Shown: positions 1-7,360 of the stretch, one piece after another
How the letters are laid out: each line of letters begins with the position of its first letter
How positions within the stretch are numbered: the stretch's first letter is position 1
Assembly (NCBI GenBank): GCA_023256295.1
Contig: JAGDXH010000028.1
Span: 1-25,245, forward strand
Reading direction: 5' to 3'
DNA from: Thermoproteati archaeon
GTDB taxonomy: Archaea > Thermoproteota > Thermoprotei_A > Marsarchaeales > UBA168
Length of the DNA: 25,245 bases
Translations under genes and position numbers: made by a program
The notes under the pieces: model-generated
The model's database searches: none
What the model was told of the DNA's origin: nothing
The model's input: only the letters and a program-made list of their open reading frames with translations

Positions 1-32
1 TCGAAGCAGGAAGCCCCTCAGGGCAGGGGTAG
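1..32 (+). CDS. tnpB: TnpB C-terminal tail (partial, 5' end outside window)
   Basis: Frame 3-32 reads EAGSPSGQG followed by TAG. The EAGSP motif close to the stop codon is typical of archaeal IS605/IS1341 TnpB proteins, which are RNA-guided RuvC-like nucleases encoded in IS200/IS605 elements. Only ten codons are visible, so the integrity of the catalytic residues and zinc finger cannot be judged. The stop codon lies just after the subterminal hairpin, as expected for this family. The gene converges on the methyltransferase at 34-606. Identification rests on the tail motif together with the right-end structure; either alone would be weak. Confidence 0.6.
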   Translation, partial: EAGSPSGQG

Positions 33-37
33 TTCAC
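1..37 (+). mobile_element. Right end of an IS200/IS605-family element
   Basis: The window opens with the 3' terminus of an insertion sequence. A 5-bp perfect stem (14-18 with 25-29, CCCCT/AGGGG, six-base loop) is followed by TAGTTCAC. This is the layout of many archaeal IS605-group right ends, where the tnpB stop codon sits in the foot of the subterminal hairpin. The exact last base is inferred from the TTCAC ending. The left end and transposase body lie outside the window, so I cannot tell whether tnpA is present. In active members the right-end region also forms the 3' part of the omega RNA, and the flank just downstream (38 onward) would be read as its guide. Confidence 0.7.
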
Positions 38-606
38 GACTGCTCCTGCGGCATGCTTGCACTTTCGCTGACGGCCCTCACAGAAACCACAAACAGCGTC
101 TCAAAGAAAAGCCTCTTTCTCTTCAGGATTTTCCACGACGTTGTCTTTGGCATCATGTTCATCCAGCCTTTTCCACATGCAGACGAGAGGAGAAGTAGTA
201 TGCTTCCTTCCTTTTTGAGGTGGGGCAAAGCAGAGTGCACGAAACGGATGCCTAACTCCCATCCGTGTCTTCCACCGGTCCACTCAGAAGAGTTTGGTGC
301 ATCGGCTGGAAGATAGGGTGGGTTGAATAAGATCAGGTCAAACTTGGCTTTTTTGTTGAGTTCGCAAAGTAGATCTGCAACGATCACGTCGCACGATCCA
401 GCCCGTAGTTTTTCGCAACGCTCTCTTGTGGCTTTGGTAGCAGCCACCGAGATGTCGGTTGCAAGCACATGTGCTCCCCGATTGGCGGCTGCCTCGCTCA
501 GCAAACCATTTCCGCAACCTACATCCAACACGCTCTTACCGGCAAGATTCTCTGGCAGGCTGCTCAGAAGCAAGTATGTGTCATCCGAAGGCTCGTAGAC
601 AGTCAA
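34..606 (-). CDS. HemK2/Mtq2-like class I SAM-dependent methyltransferase
   Basis: This is a 190-residue protein of the PrmC/HemK superfamily, in the short archaeal form that lacks the N-terminal domain. The SAM-binding loop LDVGCGNG is at residues 27-34, an acidic residue of motif II follows in LATDIS (about 48-53), and the catalytic NPPYLP motif is at 95-100. NPPY methyltransferases of this type methylate glutamine in the GGQ motif of release factor aRF1; that target is inferred from the family. The TTG start overlaps the KsgA stop codon (TTGA), indicating translational coupling. The family's conserved beta-strand near the end (residues about 164-176) is present, but the final residues and the TGA stop fall at the junction with an IS605 right end, so the natural C-terminus was probably altered slightly. 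Another N5-glutamine or RNA target is possible. Confidence 0.85.
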   Translation of the reverse strand: MTVYEPSDDTYLLLSSLPENLAGKSVLDVGCGNGLLSEAAANRGAHVLATDISVAATKATRERCEKLRAGSCDVIVADLLCELNKKAKFDLILFNPPYLPADAPNSSEWTGGRHGWELGIRFVHSALPHLKKEGSILLLLSSACGKGWMNMMPKTTSWKILKRKRLFFETLFVVSVRAVSESASMPQEQS

Positions 607-1388
607 CTTCCAGTTTCCTCGTGGGCCTGAGGCAGCCTGTGCCTGTTCTTAACGTAAGTAAGCAGAGTCAAAACCTCTTCTGGAGAAAGCTGCCTGATCC
701 TTCTTGTATCGAGCCTCATCTTGGAGAGGGGTTCTTCCTGATCCTCTCTGGGCATCAGGAGGCCAGAACGGAGTAGCACTCCTCTTGCCATCTTGTTTTT
801 TTGCGAAAATATGATTGCCGTAAAGGTCTTTAGATCTGGGGCTAAGGCTCTGGCGTCTCCGTTCAGAGGGTAGACCATGACCGCTGAGGACCAGACCTTT
901 GGCTTTGGCGAGAAGGCCCAAGGTGGTACGTCAAATAGTAATTGCGCCTTGGATAGGAGCTGGAACGTGACGGAAAGGCTGCCGTAGTTTGGCGAGCCAG
1001 GGAGCGCAACGAGCCTCTCGGCGAATTCCTTTTGAAGGACCAGCAGAGCACGTCCGAAACCTCCCCAAAGCAGGAGCTTGAATACAAGGGGCGAAGATAT
1101 GTGGTATGGGACGTTTGAAATCACGGCCGAAACCGTCTTCAACTCAAATTTCAGGGCGTCTGCTTGGATCCAGCTCACGTTGTTTGGGCTTGTCCTTGGT
1201 CCCTGTTGCACTAGGTCGCGGTCAAGCTCCAGGGCGATCACGTGGTTGGCCCTCCTGGCCAGTTCCAGCGTCAGTTCCCCATGCCCGCTGCCGATTTCGA
1301 GTACGTCCTCCTGCGGTAAAGGGGCCAGCGTTTCTACCTCCTTCAAGATGAGTTCCTTAGAGATCATAAAGTTCTGGCTTCTCTTCAC
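603..1388 (-). CDS. ksgA: 16S rRNA dimethyladenosine transferase KsgA/Dim1
   Basis: The protein has 261 residues and dimethylates the two adjacent adenines in the 3'-terminal helix of 16S rRNA during small-subunit maturation. It has the QNFMIS entry motif (residues 5-10), the SAM-binding loop EIGSGHGE (31-38), acidic ALELD (52-56), the catalytic NVPYHISS (92-99; NLPY in most members) and the late FSPKPKV motif. Its length matches archaeal KsgA. The start is GTG at 1388, preceded by an AT-rich TATA-like box about 23 bases upstream, so the transcript is probably leaderless. It is the first gene of a two-gene operon with the methyltransferase downstream. The first half of the operon region is divergent from the GTPBP1-like gene. 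Confidence 0.93.
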   Translation of the reverse strand: MKRSQNFMISKELILKEVETLAPLPQEDVLEIGSGHGELTLELARRANHVIALELDRDLVQQGPRTSPNNVSWIQADALKFELKTVSAVISNVPYHISSPLVFKLLLWGGFGRALLVLQKEFAERLVALPGSPNYGSLSVTFQLLSKAQLLFDVPPWAFSPKPKVWSSAVMVYPLNGDARALAPDLKTFTAIIFSQKNKMARGVLLRSGLLMPREDQEEPLSKMRLDTRRIRQLSPEEVLTLLTYVKNRHRLPQAHEETGS

Positions 1389-1407
1389 ACCTCATCAGAA
1401 CCGGCCA

Positions 1408-1415
1408 AATAAAAG
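1408..1415 (-). promoter_or_regulatory. TATA-like box upstream of ksgA
   Basis: Read on the minus strand this is TTTTATTT, centred about 23 bases before the GTG start of ksgA. That spacing fits an archaeal leaderless promoter. The same AT-rich patch lies in the roughly 70-base divergent spacer and could also serve the plus-strand GTPase gene, leaving a leader of about 20-25 bases. I see no other clear TATA box in this spacer. Confidence 0.5.
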
Positions 1416-1459
1416 GAAGATGGATTGAGCAAGGCCAAAGGTTAAAGGTTTGGTTGCTA

Positions 1460-3046
1460 ATGGCTGTGGGTATGGAGAGGGAAAGCGAGGAAGGGAACAA
1501 GGAGTTCAAGCTAAAGCTGGCTCCTCAGACTCCGGAGAGGGTTCAAGAGCTTGCAACTCAGCTTCTATACAGGCTGGAGGAGGGAGGAGGGGAGGCTTTC
1601 TACGAGATAGGCATCAGCGACTCTGGGGAGCCCGTTGGGCTTAGTCCAGAACAGTTGAAAGACAGTCTTTCGATCCTAGGGCAGCTTTCAGAACTCGTAG
1701 GCGCCTCCTACCAGCTGGTAAGGGTTGAAAGGGGAGAAAGAGGGGACGTCGCGGAAGTGCATTTGATAAGGCAGAGAAGGCTGAACGATCCAGTCTGCTT
1801 GAACGTGGCCTTTTTGGGAAACGTCGATGCAGGAAAGTCCACTCTAAAAGGTGTCCTGATATCTGGGGAGCTTGACGATGGAAACGGAAAGGCAATGGAA
1901 AGAGTGGCTCGTTACCTTCACGAAATAAAGAGCAAGAGGACCTCATCGGTTGCCGTGCATGCGCTTGGATTTGCAGAAGACAGCACTCCTCTTAACTCGA
2001 CCCTTTTGCACTACAACGAAGCAGAGATATTCCTGAAGTCAGCCAAGATCGCTTTCCTGATAGACCTGGCTGGTCATGAACGCTACATAAGGACCACTTT
2101 GGCTGGTCTAATGGGTCACTCGCCGGACTATGCCTGTTTGGTGGTCTCTGCTAACGCGGGGACGGTCGGAACGTTCAAGGAGCACCTGGGTATAGCGTTG
2201 GCCTTGGGTCTTCCGCTGTTTGTGGTGCTCACCAAGATAGACCTGTCCCCCGAGGAAGTTACCAAAAGGACTCTCTCTGAAATCGAAAAATATCTCAAGT
2301 TGCCTGGTGTGAACAAGATCCCGTTTCTGATCAGATCCAAGTCGGACGTGGTCACAGCTGCGAGAAACATGCCTCATCAGCGCGTCGTGCCCATATTCAT
2401 GATCTCTAACGTCACGGGGACCGGTCTGGATGCCCTTAGGGAGTTCTTCTGGATGCTTCCGCCCAGGATCAAGTGGGGGACCAAACATGAAGCTCCCTTC
2501 CTCGCTTACGTGGATGAGAAGTTCAACGTGCCGGGTGTGGGTCTGGTGGTCAGTGGTCTTGTCGAGCAGGGAAGAGCGAAGAGCGAAGAGACCTTGCTTC
2601 TTGGGCCGTTTTACGACGGAAGCTTCAGAAAGGTAAGGGTCAAGTCCATACAGACCAACAGGGTATTCGCTGAAGAGGTTGGGGCAGGTAGGGATGCCGC
2701 ATTTGCGATAGCTGGAGCTGGTTACGAAGAGGTGCGCAAGGGTATGGCCTTGGCTGACGACGCGCTCGATCCCAAACCGACTTGGTCCTTCAGGGCAAAG
2801 GTCAGAATACTGCACCATCCCACAACCATAAGGGTTGGATATACTCCTGTGGTTCACTCTCACACGATCAGACAAGCCGCGAGGATAGCGTCCATGGGTA
2901 TGCAGGCGCTGAGGACAGGAGATGTGGACGTCATAACAATGCGTTTCATGCAGCATCCAGAACTTCTCAGGCCAGGTGACACCTTCATATTCAGGGAGGG
3001 CAGGGCCAGAGGCCTAGGGATTGTCCTTGACGTTGATTCTAGGTAG
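1460..3046 (+). CDS. GTPBP1/GTPBP2-like translational GTPase (EF-1A superfamily)
   Basis: The protein has about 528 residues from ATG 1460; a TTG two codons earlier is possible. The N-terminal region (about 45-61) has the GEAFYEIGISDSGEPVGL pattern typical of GTPBP1-type proteins. The G domain follows: G1 GNVDAGKS at 120-127, G3 DLAGHE at 202-207 and G4 TKID at 258-261. Two beta-barrel domains of the EF-Tu type follow, ending in the FREGRARGLG pattern. Eukaryotic GTPBP1 binds aminoacyl-tRNA and acts in translation quality control and mRNA decay; the archaeal homologues are little studied, so the role here is inferred. It converges with the MFS gene, overlapping it by 8 bases. Confidence 0.9.
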   Translation: MAVGMERESEEGNKEFKLKLAPQTPERVQELATQLLYRLEEGGGEAFYEIGISDSGEPVGLSPEQLKDSLSILGQLSELVGASYQLVRVERGERGDVAEVHLIRQRRLNDPVCLNVAFLGNVDAGKSTLKGVLISGELDDGNGKAMERVARYLHEIKSKRTSSVAVHALGFAEDSTPLNSTLLHYNEAEIFLKSAKIAFLIDLAGHERYIRTTLAGLMGHSPDYACLVVSANAGTVGTFKEHLGIALALGLPLFVVLTKIDLSPEEVTKRTLSEIEKYLKLPGVNKIPFLIRSKSDVVTAARNMPHQRVVPIFMISNVTGTGLDALREFFWMLPPRIKWGTKHEAPFLAYVDEKFNVPGVGLVVSGLVEQGRAKSEETLLLGPFYDGSFRKVRVKSIQTNRVFAEEVGAGRDAAFAIAGAGYEEVRKGMALADDALDPKPTWSFRAKVRILHHPTTIRVGYTPVVHSHTIRQAARIASMGMQALRTGDVDVITMRFMQHPELLRPGDTFIFREGRARGLGIVLDVDSR

Positions 3047-4355
3047 CTCGGGTGGTCTGCGCGTCGGGATCTTCTGACAGCAGTGCTTGCCTGATCCTGG
3101 GAGAAGCTATGGGCAGGGCCAGCACCACCGAAAAGAGATTGAGCACAACGGAGCCCAGGAACACTGAGGCGAAGCCTGCGGCAGTCGCCAACCATCCTGA
3201 GAGATATGAACCGGCGAGCGAAGCCAAGCCGGTCAAGGAGTTCAACGTTCCGATTGCCGTGCCTCTCTCTCTGTGTGATGCCGTTTGAGCCACCATGCCA
3301 GTGACTGCGATTGAAAATACTGACCAGATCATTCCAGAGAGCGAGATTGACGCGACGACGGCTGCTATAGAAAGCGGACCTGACATCAAGACAGCTGCCA
3401 AATACCCGATGTAAATGAAGGTTCTGAGTCCTAAACTTTTCAAATAAACAGACACCTCGTTGCTGGGGGACACCTTCTTGCCCTCTACCTCAAAGAAGAG
3501 CGCGGTAAAGAATGAGTTTGCGAACAGCAGGCCAAAGACCATCCTTTCGTTTTTGAGCGTGTCTTGAAGGAAGGCTGGGATTGGCGTCCACGTGAGGCTT
3601 GAGGCAGCGGTGAACAGGGAAGCGCTAAGGATTGCAAGTACCGCCAGTCTTTCCCTGGGGCTCTGCACAAGGCGCTTTAAGCCAGAAAAGTTCGGCAGAT
3701 GGAACATCACGGTGTGATGCCCTCCGTGCCTCTCAAGTATGCCAAGCCGAGCGGTTGTCACCCCGTGAGGGCCTGCTCTTTCGGCCTTGGCCTTTGGGGG
3801 CCCACCAGAAGTCATGAGGATGCCTACTCCGGCAAGCCAGGAGAGTCCTGCCGAGAGCTCGAAGGCCGCGCGGGCTCCGCTGTAACCAGTGAAAATCACG
3901 TCAAGTAGGAGCCCTAGGCCGTAGCCGTAGTTTATGTAGGCGTTGAGCCTCCCAATCCTGTCGTTCCACGAGTCCTTTGGTGTGTCTTCTAAAGCCATCA
4001 TGCTTGCTACCGGAGCCATTGCAGATGAAAAGAATGCAAGCAGACCTCCCATGGCTATGGCGACGGTCACGGTCCTTGAAGATGCAAGTGCCCACAGAGC
4101 TGCACCTGAGAGCCCAAACGAGAGGGCAAGAAGCCGGCTCCGGCTCTGAACCTTGTCGGACAGTTTTCCCCAGAAGAGCAGTGAGGGAACGGAAATTCCA
4201 GAGTAAACCGTGAAAAAAGTGCCAACGTCCACTAGGTTGCCTCCCAAGAAAAGTATCAGAAAGACTGTGAGTGCAGACGTGGCACCTAGGGCGACGTTAA
4301 AGGTCGCCACAGGTGCTTCCCAGAAAATTCTCCGCTTTTTTGGCTCTGGTATCAA
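3039..4355 (-). CDS. Major facilitator superfamily (MFS) permease
   Basis: This is a 438-residue polytopic membrane protein with about 11-12 hydrophobic segments and a short charged N-terminus (PEPKKRR, residues 3-9). The loop after the second segment has WGKLSDKVQSR (about 62-72), the MFS G-x-L-[SA]-D-[RK] signature. A central hydrophilic stretch near residues 185-235 separates two six-helix halves. A later segment, about residues 360-400, carries RERGTAIGTLNSLTGLASLAGS, the cytoplasmic-loop and helix pattern of the drug:H+ antiporter groups. The substrate cannot be read from the sequence. The start is TTG at 4355, 26 bases after the EF-2 stop on the same strand, so it is probably co-transcribed with EF-2 despite having no obvious functional link. 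Confidence 0.85.
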   Translation of the reverse strand: MIPEPKKRRIFWEAPVATFNVALGATSALTVFLILFLGGNLVDVGTFFTVYSGISVPSLLFWGKLSDKVQSRSRLLALSFGLSGAALWALASSRTVTVAIAMGGLLAFFSSAMAPVASMMALEDTPKDSWNDRIGRLNAYINYGYGLGLLLDVIFTGYSGARAAFELSAGLSWLAGVGILMTSGGPPKAKAERAGPHGVTTARLGILERHGGHHTVMFHLPNFSGLKRLVQSPRERLAVLAILSASLFTAASSLTWTPIPAFLQDTLKNERMVFGLLFANSFFTALFFEVEGKKVSPSNEVSVYLKSLGLRTFIYIGYLAAVLMSGPLSIAAVVASISLSGMIWSVFSIAVTGMVAQTASHRERGTAIGTLNSLTGLASLAGSYLSGWLATAAGFASVFLGSVVLNLFSVVLALPIASPRIRQALLSEDPDAQTTRAT

Positions 4356-4381
4356 GCTCTAGCGGGAAGACATTCTGGCTC

Positions 4382-6667
4382 TTAAGCCTCGATGTAGTCG
4401 CTAGGCTTGGGCATTACCTGAGGAAGGCCCTTGCGCGCCCTGATCTTCATGATCAGGTCGGTGAGCAGGGACGGAGGTACTGGAGCCCAGTGGCTGAACT
4501 CGGCTCCCCAAAGCGCCTTACCCGCCGTGGCACTCCTGATCTCGTTGCTTAGGTCGAAGGACTCTGCAACAGGGATTTCGGCGATCATCTGCATGTTGTT
4601 TCCCGACGCAGACGGTATGACTTCCAGTACTCTGCCTCTCTTTTGGTTGATTATCCTGTTCAGAGGCGGCATATACTCAGTGCCCACCCTGATATCGACT
4701 TTTTGCCAAGGTTCTAGAAGAGTCGGATTTGCGCTGAGGAAAGATGCCATCATGGAGTTCTTTATGGCAGGCATCACTTGTGCTGGTCCTCTGTGCGCAG
4801 GGTCCTCGTGAATGAGCGCGTCCACGAGAACAGCTTTCACGCCCCTCATTGGTTCCTGCGCAAGAGGGCCTGCTTCAGTCGTCCATTGGAAGGCCTGTAT
4901 TATGGTCTCTTTGATTTCCCTGAGGTGCTGAAGACCCTTTGTCCTGTCGACAAATATGTTTAGGCGATCATCTATACCCCATATGTTTCTTGCCTCATCG
5001 GTATCCCACCCAGCTTCTTCACGAAGGATCTTCGCTCTTTCTCTGAAGTCTTGGTTGTCGTAAACCTTTCCCTCTTGAAGTAGCTGTAGGGTTTTCTCGT
5101 TGAGGGGTTCGACCATCACGTAGAACCTGTTGTGTTTGTTCGGGGACTTCCCCTCCGAGGGACCTCCCGAAGACTGAATCGACTCCCTGTACACCACCAA
5201 AGGCGGACTTGTCACCACGTCGAAGCCCTTTTGTTGGAGATCCCAGAGGGCGATTTCTAGGTGAAGCTGGCCCATTCCGCTGAGCAAGTACTCGCCCGTG
5301 TCCTCCTTCACTTTTACCTGAAGGTTTGGATCCTCTATGCTCATCTTGTGAAGGACGTCTATGAACTTGGGGAGGTCACCTGTGCTTTTGGGCTCTATTG
5401 CAACGGTCACGACAGGTTCGCTTATGTACGTAAGCTTTTCAAAGGCTCCTTCTCCTTGGTAGTTTGGATCTATGGCGGTCTCTCCGGCTCTTGCTTGTTC
5501 TAGGCCGAGCAAAGCGACCATGTTGCCTGCCGGTATTTTGTCGGCGACCTCTCTAGCTTGGCCCATGAAGAGGCCAACCTGGAGGACAGTGCCAACGGTT
5601 CCGGCGTTTACAAGGTAAAGTTGATCTCCAGTTTTTACGGTCCCAGAAAATACCCTTCCAGTTGCAACCAAGCCGGCGTGTGGATCAACCACCACGTTGT
5701 TGACTGCTATGACGATGGGACCATTTTCGTCGCACTCTAAAAGCGACTTCGTGAGAGCGGAGCCTTCCTTTCCTTGCCATATCTTGGGTATCCTGTACTT
5801 CTGCGCGTCCCTGGGCGAGGGAAGGTGGTCTACCGCCATGTTCAGTATGGCTTCGTAAAGTGGGACCTTTTTCACCAGATCGTCCGGGCTTCCCGTGGTG
5901 TATGCAGTTACCACATCAGAGAACTTCACCCCCCGCTCAACGGCCATTGGAAGAGTGAATCCCCACTTGTCCTTGGCAGCGCCAAAGGCCACCTCGCCCT
6001 CGTTGGCGTTGACCTTCCACGCCTCCTTGTACTCAGGCGGTGCATACTCGTCTATGAGCTTGTTGAAATCTTGTATTATGGAAAGTAGCCTGTTCTGGAC
6101 TTCTTGCGGCGACAGTCTCAGCTCTTTGACCAGCCTGTCTAGCTTGTTTATGTAAAGTACGGGTTTGACCTTCTCTTCGAGCGCCTGTCTGACAACTGTT
6201 TCGGTCTGGGTCATCACGCCCTCCACGCAGTCAACGACGACCACTGCTCCATCCATTACCCTGAGCGACCTCGTTACCTTGCCGGTGAAGTCGACGTGAC
6301 CAGGGGTATCTATCAGGTTTATCACATAGCTTTTCCCGTTTCTCTCGTGCAACAGGCTGACGTTAGCTGCCTTCACGGTCATTTGTCTCTTTTGCTCTAT
6401 CTCCAGATAGTCCATGGCAAGAGCGGTTCCGGCGACCTTGGGAGAGATGATCCCAGCAGCCATGAGTAAGCTATCACTCATGGTTGTCTTTCCGTGGTCA
6501 ACATGAGCAATCACGCCTATGTTCCTTATCTGATCCTTATTTTCCATCAGTTTTAAAATTTCCTCTGTTTGTCTATACTTGGGCAACTTACGCGAGGCTT
6601 TCCTCATTGCGTCTTTAAGCTTTTTGAAAATCGGCGAGTCGTTAGTCGTTTTAAGGAAAGTCTTCAT
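4382..6667 (-). CDS. fusA: Translation elongation factor aEF-2
   Basis: The 761-residue GTPase drives ribosomal translocation. G1 AHVDHGKT is at residues 54-61, with the DTPGH and NKLD motifs following. Near the C-terminus, LIHEDPAHRGPAQVMPA contains the conserved histidine that becomes diphthamide in archaea and eukaryotes. The protein is longer than most archaeal EF-2 (about 730-740) because of about 28 extra, lysine-rich N-terminal residues. An internal ATG at 6607 (residue 21) would bring it closer to family length, and a CTTAAAA box on the minus strand at about 6648-6657 would fit that start. The MFS permease follows 26 bases downstream. Identity is certain; the start is not. Confidence 0.96.
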   Translation of the reverse strand: MKTFLKTTNDSPIFKKLKDAMRKASRKLPKYRQTEEILKLMENKDQIRNIGVIAHVDHGKTTMSDSLLMAAGIISPKVAGTALAMDYLEIEQKRQMTVKAANVSLLHERNGKSYVINLIDTPGHVDFTGKVTRSLRVMDGAVVVVDCVEGVMTQTETVVRQALEEKVKPVLYINKLDRLVKELRLSPQEVQNRLLSIIQDFNKLIDEYAPPEYKEAWKVNANEGEVAFGAAKDKWGFTLPMAVERGVKFSDVVTAYTTGSPDDLVKKVPLYEAILNMAVDHLPSPRDAQKYRIPKIWQGKEGSALTKSLLECDENGPIVIAVNNVVVDPHAGLVATGRVFSGTVKTGDQLYLVNAGTVGTVLQVGLFMGQAREVADKIPAGNMVALLGLEQARAGETAIDPNYQGEGAFEKLTYISEPVVTVAIEPKSTGDLPKFIDVLHKMSIEDPNLQVKVKEDTGEYLLSGMGQLHLEIALWDLQQKGFDVVTSPPLVVYRESIQSSGGPSEGKSPNKHNRFYVMVEPLNEKTLQLLQEGKVYDNQDFRERAKILREEAGWDTDEARNIWGIDDRLNIFVDRTKGLQHLREIKETIIQAFQWTTEAGPLAQEPMRGVKAVLVDALIHEDPAHRGPAQVMPAIKNSMMASFLSANPTLLEPWQKVDIRVGTEYMPPLNRIINQKRGRVLEVIPSASGNNMQMIAEIPVAESFDLSNEIRSATAGKALWGAEFSHWAPVPPSLLTDLIMKIRARKGLPQVMPKPSDYIEA

Positions 6668-6778
6668 ACCTTGGTGCCTCTTACCCGCTGGAGACCCCCT
6701 GGGATACCATCACTGATTGGCTGAAGCCTTTGAAGGGAGTTGAGTTTCTTAGTTTGAACACCAGACGTTCACGCTGAG

Positions 6779-6989
6779 GGTAACCCAACGAGTTGGGCTG
6801 CCATGAGATTTTGTGATTAGCCAGCGAGAAGGCCTTCGCAGAGGGATCAGAAAACCTCTCAGCTGCGTCGTGCGAAGGACTTGGGCTTGCGATTAGACGC
6901 ATCGCGGGATGACCTGAAGAGAAGTTGAGGAAAATGAGCGGAGTTGCTGATCCCTGCTCATTCAAAAGCGGCCTACCGAAAAATGAGCA
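6779..6989. ncRNA. Candidate structured RNA segment (class unknown)
   Basis: Stems seen directly: 6784-6789 with 6792-6797 (CCCAAC/GTTGGG, extended outward to 6779/6802 with one mismatch and one wobble); 6833-6840 with 6871-6878 (CCTTCGCA/TGCGAAGG, 8 bp perfect) enclosing 6841-6844 with 6855-6858; 6889-6893 with 6901-6905 (GCGAT/ATCGC, 7-base loop); and 6933-6939 with 6956-6962. The hairpins do not decide the strand. The nested 8-bp stem with its inner hairpin resembles an RNA domain more than random sequence. It could instead be the remains of mobile-element ends, since IS605 elements carry subterminal hairpins. No known RNA family was recognised. Confidence 0.3.
6931..6989. repeat. Three-copy AATGAGC direct/inverted repeat with alternative pairings
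   Basis: AAAATGAGC occurs at 6931-6939 and again at 6980-6988, and its inverted form TGCTCATT lies between them at 6955-6962. The middle copy can pair with the upstream copy (6933-6939 with 6956-6962) or the downstream copy (6955-6962 with 6982-6989, 8 bp perfect), but not both. The two hairpins are therefore mutually exclusive. This could be a switch, a binding site for a dimeric protein, or a decayed repeat. Confidence 0.6.
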
Positions 6990-7022
6990 AGAAAGCTCCG
7001 GCCCTCAGGGAGAAGATGAATT

Positions 7023-7214
7023 GTGAAAGACTTTTGCGCTAGCTTCGGGTTCGCTCGTCGGGATAACCAACCGATGGTAGGGCGCGACATGCCCGAACTC
7101 ACGCCCGTGGAGATCAACGCCTCCGTAACCCGCTCTCCAGACGTGACTGAACGAAAGTTTCCGGCGTCGGGAAACTGCGCTTCGGGTAGTGTGGGGATCA
7201 AGCACGGTCGTTGA
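7023..7214 (+). pseudogene. Possible remnant of a tnpB 3' end
   Basis: The plus-strand frame from 7023 reads through a CASFGFARRDN-like stretch, then VGRDMPELTPVEINAS and later GNCASGS before TGA. In archaeal TnpB proteins the C-terminus runs from the second zinc knuckle (C-x-x-C-G-F...RD-x-N), through a short helix, to a G-x-x-x-P-E-[FL]-T-P-V-E motif and a final E-A-G-S-P-like motif. The match is by eye only. It implies loss of one knuckle cysteine, loss of about ten residues between RDN and VGR, and stop codons upstream at 7017. No TnpB body is readable upstream in any frame. A real tnpB tail at the start of this window shows that such elements occur nearby. The alternative is chance similarity within a structured RNA. 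Confidence 0.35.
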
Positions 7215-7313
7215 ACCAGGAACCTCACACCCCTCAGATGGGAGGATGTCAGTTTAGAAAGTGCCAGGTTCAAGGTCGTGCGGTCAACTCACTCGACGTG
7301 CAGACTTTTGTCT
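7156..7313 (+). other. Hairpin cluster overlapping and following the tnpB-like remnant
   Basis: Stems seen: 7156-7162 with 7170-7176 (AGTTTCC/GGAAACT, 7-base loop); 7189-7196 with 7223-7230 (GTGTGGGG/CCTCACAC, one G-T wobble); 7232-7235 with 7242-7245; and 7302-7305 with 7310-7313 (AGAC/GTCT with a TTTT loop). Structures spanning the last codons and 3' flank of tnpB are what an omega RNA and IS605 right end would produce, so this is where one would be expected if the remnant is real. Strand and function are inferred. Confidence 0.3.
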
Positions 7314-7350
7314 ATTGACTCAGTCCCTGTGAACCCCATGGGGCGGGCAA

Positions 7351-7360
7351 AGCTTTAATT
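7351..7360 (+). promoter_or_regulatory. TATA-like box upstream of the transglutaminase-like gene
   Basis: AGCTTTAATT is centred about 24 bases before the ATG at 7380. This spacing predicts transcription starting at or next to the start codon, hence a leaderless mRNA. It separates the structured spacer from the downstream gene. Confidence 0.6.

Noticed and set aside
2108-2956. A 282-residue open frame on the minus strand
   Set aside because: It lies wholly antisense to the GTPBP1-like gene, whose G motifs are unmistakable; the antisense frame reflects codon bias.
6889-6905. A 5-bp stem with 7-base loop resembling a tRNA anticodon arm
   Set aside because: The base at position 33 is A, not T, and no flanking D-arm or T-arm is present.
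6681-7273. Two adjoining minus-strand open frames (94 and 103 residues) with a four-base overlap upstream of EF-2
   Set aside because: Compositions and lack of any motif look like antisense translation of structured sequence. The strong stems running through both are hard to reconcile with coding.
7334-7343. CCCCATGGGG palindrome before the transglutaminase-like gene as an operator
   Set aside because: A single 10-base palindrome in GC-rich sequence without a second copy is not enough to support a regulatory site.
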